DNA from: JBOGXF01 sp050694275
Lineage (GTDB): Bacteria > Actinomycetota > CADDZG01 > WHSQ01
Direction of reading: 5' to 3'
Length of the DNA stretch: 48,020 nucleotides
Assembly (NCBI GenBank): GCA_050694275.1
Contig: JBOGXF010000020.1
Coordinates: 1-48,020 of the forward strand
Part shown: positions 1 to 5,927 of the stretch, one piece after another
Position numbering within the stretch: position 1 is the first letter of the stretch
Layout: each line of letters starts with the position of its first letter
Program-made: the position numbers and the translations under genes
Notes under the pieces: model-generated
What the model was told of the DNA's origin: nothing
Database searches by the model: none
What the model saw: the letters and a program-made list of their open reading frames with translations, nothing else

Positions 1-164
1 GGCGCGTCGCGGGGGCCGGGGTCCCGGGTCACGTCCACGTGCACGTGGTGCCGCGCTGGGGTGGGGACACGAACTTCATGCCGGTCGTGGGCGAGACGAA
101 GGTCCTGCCCGAGTCCCTCGCCGACACCGCCGCGAAGCTCCGCCCCCTGTTCACCCGCCCCTAA
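1..164 (+). CDS. HIT-family hydrolase/phosphorylase, C-terminal part only
   Basis: The reading frame enters from the left edge (first full codon at base 3) and ends with TAA at 162-164. It encodes the end of a histidine-triad protein: Gly-His-Val-His-Val-His-Val-Val-Pro is the HxHxHxx nucleotide-binding signature, followed by Arg-Trp-Gly-Gly-Asp-Thr-Asn-Phe-Met-Pro, typical of actinobacterial HIT proteins of the Ap4A phosphorylase type (known family). In mycobacteria a gene of this family stands just before the PIP synthase gene, and the same neighbour follows here at 2365, although an opposite-strand gene lies between. The exact substrate cannot be told from this fragment. The start lies outside the window. 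Confidence 0.85.
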   Translation, partial: RVAGAGVPGHVHVHVVPRWGGDTNFMPVVGETKVLPESLADTAAKLRPLFTRP

Positions 165-165
165 T

Positions 166-214
166 CGCCGAGTGGTCGTGAAATGCCATACAGGGGCGCG
201 TGGCGACCACTCGG
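166..214. terminator. Palindromic repeat, copy 1, probable bidirectional terminator
   Basis: An 11-base arm, CCGAGTGGTCG (168-178), is exactly complementary to CGACCACTCGG (204-214). The hairpin fills the 57-base gap between the stop of the HIT gene (164) and the stop of the EF-G-like gene on the minus strand (222). A second copy at 30395-30442 also separates two convergent genes. There is no long T-run on either side. The terminator role is inferred from position and symmetry. Confidence 0.65.
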
Positions 215-221
215 CAGGAAG

Positions 222-2288
222 TTAGGCGTCGGCGTCCTGCTTGGCTGCGTTGACGAGCTTTTGCGCGAGGTCGTGGGGCACCTCCTGGTAGTGCGAGAAG
301 CTCCACGAGAAGGTCCCCGTGCCCCCGGTCAGCGAGCGCAGGTCGGTGGCGTAGTGGGTGGTCTCGGCGAAGGGCACCTTGGCTCTGACGATCTGACGGC
401 CGCCGGCGATCGTCTCGATCCCCTCGGGGATGCCCCGCCTCTTCTGCAGGTCGCCCATGATGTCGCCGGTGAACGCCTCGGGAACCATGACCTCGAGCGT
501 CCAGATGGGCTCGAGCAGGGTCAGCCCGGCCTTGTCGAGAGCATCCTTCATCGCCTCGCGGCCGGCGAGCTGGAACGCCATGTCGGATGAGTCGACGGTG
601 TGGTACTTACCGTCGTAAAGCTCGACCTTTATGTCGATCATCGGGAACCCGGTTCCGACCCCGTTCTCCATCGCGGCGCGGACGCCCTTCTCGACGGACG
701 GGATGAACTGATTGGGGATCGAACCGCCGAAGATCTTGTCATCGAACACGAACCCTTCGCCCCGCTGGAGGGGCTCGACTCGGACGTTGCAGATGCCGTA
801 CTGACCGTGCCCTCCTGATTGCTTCACGTGGCGCCCGAGCGCCTCCGCCTTGCTCGTGAATGTCGACCGGTACGGAACCTTGAACGGCGTCTCTTCGACC
901 TCGACCGAGAACTTCGACTTGAGCCGGTGCAAGACGACGTCGAGATGCGCGTCTCCCATTCCCCAGAGAATCGTCTGGTGTGTCTCGTCGTTTCGTTCGA
1001 GCCGGAGCGAGGGATCCTCTTCGATGAGCTTTTGGAGGCCGATCATCAGCTTGTCCTCGTCGCCCTTGGTCTTTGGCTGAATCGCTTTGGGCAGGAGGGG
1101 CTCGGGAGGCTCGATCCCGGGAAGGATCAATGGGCTCGCCTTGTCTGCCAGAGTGTCGCCGGTGACCGTGTGGGCGAGCTTTGCCACGGCGCCGATGTCG
1201 CCGGCGACGATCTCGCTCATGACCTCCTGGTTCTTGCCGACCATGGTGAAGACGCTGCCCACGCGCTCGTCTGAGTTCTGCGTCGCGTTGAAGAGAGTGC
1301 CGTCGCCGCGCACCGTTCCCGAGTAGACACGGAAAAAGCTGATGCGACCGACATACGGATCGGTCATTGTCTTGAACACCAGCGCCGACATCGGCGCGTC
1401 TGGCTTCGCCTCACGAGTTTGCTCGTCCTCCGACTGAACCGGTGGCCTGTCCAATGGCGATGGACCGGCGGCGACGACGAGGTCCATGAACCGGTCGATG
1501 CCGATCAGCTTCGTCGCCGACGCGACAACGACCGGGAAGACGGTGGCGCTCGAGAGACCGTCTCGGAGGCTCTTTACGATTTCGTCCCGGCTCAGCTCCC
1601 CTCCTTCGAGATAGCGTTCGAGAAGCTCGTCGCTTGTCTCGGCGACGGAGTCGAGCAGATTGGTGCGAACCTCATCCACGCGCGCCTGGCGGTCCTCGGG
1701 AATCGGGGTCTCCTTGCCCGAGCCCGACTCGTCGTATTCGAAGGCACCGACATCGATGACCGAGATGACTCCCTTGAAGTCGTGCTCGCGCCCGAGCGGC
1801 AGGTTGATCGGGGCGATCCCCATGCCGAAGGCACCCCGGAGCTCCTCGAGGGTGCGTCTGAAAGAGGAGTTCTCGCGGTCGACTTTGTTTACGACGACGA
1901 TGCGGGGGAGCTCGAGATCCTCGGCGTAGCGCCACGCGACGTGGGTCTGGACCTCGAGGCCCTCTACTGCCGAGACGACGAAGACCGCAAGGTCGGCGGT
2001 CCTCATGGCGGCTCGCATCTCACCTATGAAGTCGGCATAGCCCGGGGCATCGAGGATGTTGAGCTTGTGATCGCTCCACTCGACGGGAGCGAGGGCCGTG
2101 GACACAGAGATGCCCCGGCGGATCTCCTCTTCGTCGAAGTCGCAGGTCGTGTTGCCTTCGGTGGTCTTGCCCAGACGGGTGATGGCGCCGGATCGATAGA
2201 GCATGGCCTCGGCGAGAGAGGTCTTGCCGGCCCCGCCGTGGCCGACCAGGACAATGTTGCGGATGTTCTCCGTCGGATAGCTCTTCAC
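222..2288 (-). CDS. Elongation factor G-like GTPase (FusA2 type)
   Basis: A 688-residue translational GTPase of the EF-G superfamily. Visible G motifs: G1 GHGGAGKTS (16-24), G3 DAPGY (80-84) and G4 NKVD (134-137), with switch I reading Arg-Gly-Ile-Ser-Val where canonical EF-G has Arg-Gly-Ile-Thr. The Gly-His-Gly-Gly-Ala-Gly-Lys P-loop and the length mark the EF-G-like paralogue found beside true FusA in many actinobacteria (such as mycobacterial FusA2) rather than the main factor; no rpsL/rpsG/tuf neighbours are present. Start is GTG at 2288 with GGGGAGGT just upstream. It is antisense to the lipid operon and sits between the HIT gene and pgsA, which are adjacent in mycobacteria, so an insertion is inferred. 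Its role in translation or ribosome recycling is not established. Confidence 0.88.
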   Translation of the reverse strand: MKSYPTENIRNIVLVGHGGAGKTSLAEAMLYRSGAITRLGKTTEGNTTCDFDEEEIRRGISVSTALAPVEWSDHKLNILDAPGYADFIGEMRAAMRTADLAVFVVSAVEGLEVQTHVAWRYAEDLELPRIVVVNKVDRENSSFRRTLEELRGAFGMGIAPINLPLGREHDFKGVISVIDVGAFEYDESGSGKETPIPEDRQARVDEVRTNLLDSVAETSDELLERYLEGGELSRDEIVKSLRDGLSSATVFPVVVASATKLIGIDRFMDLVVAAGPSPLDRPPVQSEDEQTREAKPDAPMSALVFKTMTDPYVGRISFFRVYSGTVRGDGTLFNATQNSDERVGSVFTMVGKNQEVMSEIVAGDIGAVAKLAHTVTGDTLADKASPLILPGIEPPEPLLPKAIQPKTKGDEDKLMIGLQKLIEEDPSLRLERNDETHQTILWGMGDAHLDVVLHRLKSKFSVEVEETPFKVPYRSTFTSKAEALGRHVKQSGGHGQYGICNVRVEPLQRGEGFVFDDKIFGGSIPNQFIPSVEKGVRAAMENGVGTGFPMIDIKVELYDGKYHTVDSSDMAFQLAGREAMKDALDKAGLTLLEPIWTLEVMVPEAFTGDIMGDLQKRRGIPEGIETIAGGRQIVRAKVPFAETTHYATDLRSLTGGTGTFSWSFSHYQEVPHDLAQKLVNAAKQDADA

Positions 2289-2352
2289 GCGACCTCCCCC
2301 TGGGCTGACTCAGGACTCAGAAGCAGCCATCGTAAGGCAAGGGCCTCGACAC

Positions 2353-2358
2353 TAGGAT
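2353..2358 (+). promoter_or_regulatory. -10 box (TAGGAT) of a probably leaderless pgsA transcript
   Basis: TAGGAT ends 6 bases before the GTG start codon of the next gene, so transcription would begin at or next to the start codon. No Shine-Dalgarno sequence precedes that GTG. The same spacing recurs at other genes in the window (15033, 27320, 27640, 32343 and, on the minus strand, 47801). No good -35 box is visible. Confidence 0.5.
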
Positions 2359-2364
2359 GCGGGC

Positions 2365-2970
2365 GTGCTCAACCAGAAGATCCGTCGGACATGGGACCGG
2401 ATCATGCGTCCGGTGGGTTCGGCTCTGGGCCGGACCGGGCTCAGCCCGAACGCGATCACGCTGCTGGGATTGTTGATCCAAACAGGCGCGGCCGCCCTCA
2501 TAGTTGCCGACCGCCTCATCCTCGCCGGACTCGTCACGATCGTCGCGGGCGTCTCAGACGTCCTCGACGGCGCGGTCGCCAAGGCGACCGGGAAGACCAG
2601 CAAGCTCGGGGCCCTGATCGACTCCACCGCAGACCGCGTGTCCGACGCACTGTTTTTCCTGCCGGTGGCGTGGCTGTACACGGTGTCGGGGGGAGCTGCG
2701 CGAGACGAACCGTGGGTTGCGGCCGTTGCGCTCATCGGACTGGTGACGACGTTTCTCGTCTCCTATGTGCGTGCGCGCGCGGAAAGCCTCGGCTACGCCT
2801 GCAATGTCGGGATCGCCGAGCGCGCCGAGCGTGTCATCCTCATGATCATCGGACTGGTGTTCAGCGTTCTGCTGCCCGCGATCGTGGTCCTGCTGGCGGC
2901 GTTGTCGACGATCACCGTTGCGCAGCGCCTCCTGCACGTGCGAGCCCAAGCGAGAAGTGGCGCGTCGTAA
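2365..2970 (+). CDS. pgsA: CDP-alcohol phosphatidyltransferase, probable phosphatidylinositol phosphate synthase
   Basis: A 201-residue integral membrane enzyme with the CDP-alcohol phosphotransferase signature: Asp65-x2-Asp68-Gly-x2-Ala-Lys73, then Gly82-x3-Asp86-x3-Asp90. The usual Arg after Ala is Lys here. Several hydrophobic segments follow. In actinobacteria the enzyme in this position joins CDP-diacylglycerol to inositol 1-phosphate, giving PIP, the precursor of phosphatidylinositol and its mannosides. The assignment to PIP synthase rather than PGP synthase rests on the two downstream genes, which match the PatA and PimA steps. The GTG start follows a TAGGAT box by 6 bases. Its end overlaps the next gene by 14 bases, indicating one transcript and coupled translation. 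Confidence 0.85.
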   Translation: MLNQKIRRTWDRIMRPVGSALGRTGLSPNAITLLGLLIQTGAAALIVADRLILAGLVTIVAGVSDVLDGAVAKATGKTSKLGALIDSTADRVSDALFFLPVAWLYTVSGGAARDEPWVAAVALIGLVTTFLVSYVRARAESLGYACNVGIAERAERVILMIIGLVFSVLLPAIVVLLAALSTITVAQRLLHVRAQARSGAS

Positions 2971-3886
2971 GCGGCCTCCCGACGAGGGGAGGCTCATCCA
3001 GCTCGTCTACTACGGCTACGTTGCCGGCTCGGCGTTGGCGCGCGCCCTTCCCGAGGGCCTGTCCTACGGGCTGGCGAGGCTGGGCGGGGGGATCGCGGCG
3101 CGGGTGTCCGGGAAGCGCGAGATCGTGGCCGGAAATCTTGCGCGCATCACCGGCAAGCCGGCGGACTCCGAAGAAGTCCAGAGGCTCGTCGTCGAGGCGT
3201 ACAAGTCGTACGCGCGTTACTGGCTCGAGACCTTCGCTCTCGTACGGGAGGGGCGAGAGTTCTTTCTCGAACGCTTCAGCTGCCGGCACGAGGATCGTCT
3301 CGACGCAGTCCTGGCGCGCGGCAAGGGGGCGGTGGTCGCGGTCGGACATCTCGGCAACTGGGACGCCGCCGGCGCGTGGGTGGGCGCGACGGGTCGAAGT
3401 CTGGTGACCGTCGCGGAGGTGCTCAAGCCCCGACGGATGTTCGATTTCTTTGCCGACCACCGCGCCGCGCTCGGGATGACCATCTATCCGGCGGAGAAAG
3501 GTGTGACGGAGCGACTGGTCGCGGCGGTGTCCGACGGGGCGGTCGTGGCGATCCTGGCGGATCGGGATCTCAAAGGGACCGGGCCGGAGGTGGAGTTCTT
3601 CGGAGAGCCGGCGACCATGCCCGGAGGAGCGGCGGCGGTCGCCCTCCGGGCGCGCGTCCCTCTTCTGGTCGCGGGGGTGTGGGGGATCGAGCTGGGCGAC
3701 GGCAGGCGCGGATGGGAGGCAGAGATGAGCGAGCCGATCGAGCTTCCGGAGAACCGGGGAGGCGACGCCATCGCGCAACTCACCGGACAGGTGGCCGAGA
3801 AGCTCGAAGAGTTCATCTCCCGACGCCCCGAGGAGTGGCACGTGCTTCAGCCTTTCTGGCTCGCCGATCGAAAGCGTTCGCCGTGA
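2957..3886 (+). CDS. Phosphatidylinositol mannoside acyltransferase-like protein (LPLAT family)
   Basis: About 309 residues from GTG 2957; a longer reading from 2918 is possible but would overlap pgsA much more. The acyltransferase motif HxxxxD is present as His131-Leu-Gly-Asn-Trp-Asp136, the form found in the lysophospholipid acyltransferase family that includes mycobacterial PatA and HtrB/LpxL-type enzymes. In PatA this protein acylates the mannose added by PimA, on the inner face of the membrane (known family). An N-terminal hydrophobic stretch around residues 14-30 could hold it at the membrane. It overlaps pgsA by 14 bases and pimA by 4 (GTGA), consistent with a three-gene operon for early PIM synthesis. 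Confidence 0.85.
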   Translation: MARRKRPPDEGRLIQLVYYGYVAGSALARALPEGLSYGLARLGGGIAARVSGKREIVAGNLARITGKPADSEEVQRLVVEAYKSYARYWLETFALVREGREFFLERFSCRHEDRLDAVLARGKGAVVAVGHLGNWDAAGAWVGATGRSLVTVAEVLKPRRMFDFFADHRAALGMTIYPAEKGVTERLVAAVSDGAVVAILADRDLKGTGPEVEFFGEPATMPGGAAAVALRARVPLLVAGVWGIELGDGRRGWEAEMSEPIELPENRGGDAIAQLTGQVAEKLEEFISRRPEEWHVLQPFWLADRKRSP

Positions 3887-4977
3887 AGGTCGCGCTCGTC
3901 TGTCCCTACGCGTGGGATCGCTTCGGCGGGGTGCAGAGCCACATCGCCACACTCGCCTCGACTCTGAGAACAAGAGGTCACGAGGTCCTGGTGATCGCGC
4001 CGCACTCGTCGCACGGCGCGGTGGCCTCGGACGAAGTGACGATCGTGGGCCGGGCGGTTCCCGTCCCCGCGAACGGGTCGATCGCGTCGCTCTCCTTCGG
4101 CCCCCTCGCTGCTGCGGGGGTGCGCAAAGCACTGCGCGGATTTGCTCCGGACCTCGTCCACCTTCACGAGCCGCTCGTCCCGAGCCTGTCACTCCTCGGC
4201 CTGTGGTCGGCAAAGGTCCCGGCGGTCGGGACCTTTCACGCATCGGCCGAGTCGAGCTTGGGCTACCGGCTCGCTCGCCCGGTGCTCGAGCGGGCGGTCG
4301 ATCGGCTCGCGGCACGCACCGCGGTCTCTGATGCAGCGCGTGCCTTGATCGCTCGCTACTTCCCCGGCGAGTACCTCCTGACTCCCAACGGGATCGATGC
4401 GGCGCGATTCGCCGAGGCGGATCCGATCGAGCCGCGGAGCGATCACAAGAAGATCCTGTTCTTCGGACGAATCGAACGCAGAAAGGGGCTCGAGGTCCTC
4501 GTCCAGGCGATGACGAGAGCGCGCGAGATCGATGTCGAGCTGATCGTTGCGGGAGCGGGGCCCGAGGAGACATCGTGCCGGAAACTTGCGCGTTCGCTCG
4601 CGGTCCCCGTTCGTTTTGTGGGCCGGGTGTCGGAGGCGGACAAGCCGAGATGGTTTCGTGCCGCCGACGTCTACTGCGCGCCGGCCGTCGGCGGCGAGTC
4701 CTTCGGCATCGTCCTGCTCGAAGCGATGGCCGCGGGGGCCCCGGTGGTGTGCTCGGACCTGCCGGGGTTCAGGGCTGTAGCGGGAGACGCGGCGCGACTT
4801 GTCCCGGCGGGCGATCCCGGCGCGCTCGCCGATGCGCTGCGCGACGTGTTGACGGACGATGACGAACGGACGCGCCTGGGCGCGGCAGCCCGACGGCGGG
4901 CGCGCATGTTCGACTGGGAGCGCTTGGTCACGGGCGTCGAGTCCGTCTACGACCGCGCCCTCGGGACTCGAACGTAG
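3883..4977 (+). CDS. pimA: Phosphatidylinositol alpha-mannosyltransferase (GT4)
   Basis: 364 residues, a GT-B fold GT4 glycosyltransferase. The N-terminal acceptor domain begins with a Rossmann strand and the glycine-rich Phe-Gly-Gly-Val-Gln loop; the donor domain carries Phe-Gly-Arg-Ile-Glu-Arg-Arg-Lys-Gly and the EX7E motif (Glu272 and Glu280 in Gly-Glu-Ser-Phe-Gly-Ile-Val-Leu-Leu-Glu), which in PimA binds GDP-mannose. PimA transfers the first mannose to the 2-position of phosphatidylinositol at the cytoplasmic membrane face. The GTG start overlaps the acyltransferase stop as GTGA. The stop (4975-4977) lies two bases before a 22-base palindrome that could end transcription or serve the following module. 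Confidence 0.88.
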   Translation: MKVALVCPYAWDRFGGVQSHIATLASTLRTRGHEVLVIAPHSSHGAVASDEVTIVGRAVPVPANGSIASLSFGPLAAAGVRKALRGFAPDLVHLHEPLVPSLSLLGLWSAKVPAVGTFHASAESSLGYRLARPVLERAVDRLAARTAVSDAARALIARYFPGEYLLTPNGIDAARFAEADPIEPRSDHKKILFFGRIERRKGLEVLVQAMTRAREIDVELIVAGAGPEETSCRKLARSLAVPVRFVGRVSEADKPRWFRAADVYCAPAVGGESFGIVLLEAMAAGAPVVCSDLPGFRAVAGDAARLVPAGDPGALADALRDVLTDDDERTRLGAAARRRARMFDWERLVTGVESVYDRALGTRT

Positions 4978-4978
4978 G

Positions 4979-5025
4979 CTGGTTGACAAGTGTCAACCAG
5001 ATCCGCTAAGGTTGACAACTGTCAA
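4979..5025 (+). promoter_or_regulatory. Tandem palindromic operators over a promoter for the toxin-antitoxin-like pair
   Basis: The first palindrome has perfect 10-base arms, CTGGTTGACA (4979-4988) and TGTCAACCAG (4991-5000), with a 2-base spacer. The second has 6-base arms, TTGACA (5012-5017) and TGTCAA (5020-5025). Their centres are 29 bases apart, close to three helical turns. TTGACA at 4983-4988 is a consensus -35 box, and TAAGGT at 5007-5012 is a -10 box at 18-base spacing, so a protein bound to both sites would cover the promoter. This is the usual layout of autoregulated toxin-antitoxin operons. The HTH protein encoded at 5248-5769 is the likely ligand (inference). Confidence 0.7.
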
Positions 5026-5062
5026 TGAGCCGGCCCATCCGAAGAAGGAAGTAGAGGAAGCA

Positions 5063-5251
5063 TTGCAGGTTCTAGAGACAGGGGACTGGACCGTGACGCC
5101 CACGAGCGCAGGACACCGCTGGGGTAAGGCGGAGTGCGGAGGTGGGTGTGTCGTCTCGATCTGGTCCACGCCGAAGAACGCAGGCAATCACGGACGGAGC
5201 CTTAGACGTTGGCTCACCAAGTGCCCACACAGAGAGGAGGGTGAGGAATGA
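5063..5251 (+). CDS. HicA-like small toxin candidate, 5' end uncertain
   Basis: A small basic protein, about 62 residues from TTG 5063. The open frame extends further upstream without ATG or GTG in the transcribed part, and that upstream part (Lys-Lys-Glu-Val-Glu-Glu-Ala-Leu) looks coding. Conserved-looking features are Ala-Gly-His-Arg-Trp-Gly-Lys, paired cysteines, Ser-Ile-Trp-Ser-Thr-Pro-Lys-Asn and a C-terminal Lys-Cys-Pro-His. This matches my recollection of a small actinobacterial family with a HicA-like layout (a conserved Gly-His in a compact double-stranded-RNA-binding-like fold); mRNA cleavage is an inference. The only ATG suitably placed after the promoter, at 5025, is in another frame and stops at 5054, so the gene may be frameshifted. 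The stop overlaps the next ATG (ATGA), as in a toxin-antitoxin pair. Confidence 0.55.
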   Translation: MQVLETGDWTVTPTSAGHRWGKAECGGGCVVSIWSTPKNAGNHGRSLRRWLTKCPHREEGEE

Positions 5252-5769
5252 GCGAGTACGAGTTCATCCTTGTGATCGATGCTGATCTCGATGATGACGC
5301 TGTTCTTGACCGACTCTTTGAAGCGGGCTGCGATGACGCCACGCTCGGAATGTCTGACGGTGTCGGTTATGGCGAGTTTCATCGGGAAGCGCCCAACTTC
5401 CGAGACGCGCTGATGTCGGCGATTTACGACGTCGAGGTGGGTGCCCATCTACGAGTGCTCCATGTCGAACCCGATGACCTCGTCACGATGGCTGATATTG
5501 CTCGGAGACTGAACAAGAGCCGCGAATACATCCGACAACTCGTTCTCGGCCGAAAGGGTCCTGGGGATTTTCCCCCGCCTGTCTCTCATTTGCACAGCCG
5601 GTCAAGTCTTTGGCGCTGGTCCGATGTGGCGAGCTGGGCAGGGCAACTCGATCCCGAGATGCAGGAGCGCGCCCGTCTTACCGCTGGGGTAAACGGTTTC
5701 CTCGAGATGCGTCGTGCCCGACTGGAGGAAAGCGACGCTAAAGAGCTCCTCGCAATGGCGGGTGGTTAG
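5248..5769 (+). CDS. HTH-containing antitoxin-like protein
   Basis: 173 residues. Residues 1-75 form an acidic alpha/beta domain of unknown type that could bind the partner. Residues 78-104 form a helix-turn-helix (Thr-Met-Ala-Asp-Ile-Ala-Arg-Arg-Leu then Ser-Arg-Glu-Tyr-Ile-Arg-Gln), followed by Phe-Pro-Pro-Pro-Val and Leu-Trp-Arg-Trp-Ser-Asp-Val, a MerR/excisionase-like wing pattern. It starts at ATG 5248 inside the stop of the toxin candidate and has a strong GAGGAGGG upstream. Base composition differs from the flanks: 5281-5340 has 34 G+C in 60, against 46 in 60 at 4681-4740, hinting at transfer. It probably neutralises the upstream product and represses the operator at 4979-5025. This function is inferred from the arrangement, not from a recognised family. 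Confidence 0.6.
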   Translation: MSEYEFILVIDADLDDDAVLDRLFEAGCDDATLGMSDGVGYGEFHREAPNFRDALMSAIYDVEVGAHLRVLHVEPDDLVTMADIARRLNKSREYIRQLVLGRKGPGDFPPPVSHLHSRSSLWRWSDVASWAGQLDPEMQERARLTAGVNGFLEMRRARLEESDAKELLAMAGG

Positions 5770-5848
5770 AGAAGGAGACGACTTCACGTTGCGCAGTTCG
5801 ACGCAAGGGTAAAGGAGTCCGACTCTTCAGCTGCGAATCCAGTCATGA

Positions 5849-5861
5849 CCAGGAACCCTGG
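5849..5861 (+). terminator. Short hairpin after the toxin-antitoxin-like pair
   Basis: CCAGG (5849-5853) and CCTGG (5857-5861) pair around a 3-base loop; the flanking TGAC and GTCA can extend the stem with a bulge. There is no T-run. It lies in the 158-base gap before the ABC permease and may end the upstream transcript. Nothing else was recognised in 5770-5927. Confidence 0.25.
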
Positions 5862-5927
5862 CGTCACAAGTACGGTCGCGCTGGTCGCTTACGGCTATCG
5901 TGATGGTCGGTGAATCGTTTAGGCGGC

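Noticed and set aside
2912..4573. A 553-codon minus-strand open frame opposite the acyltransferase and pimA
   Set aside because: Arg/Pro/Ser-rich shadow without recognisable domain; plus-strand motifs are clear.
5796..5845. A tRNA-like fragment or attachment site (TTCGACGCAA, GCGAATCC)
   Set aside because: No cloverleaf, acceptor stem or matching second copy could be drawn; the resemblance to a T-arm is too short.
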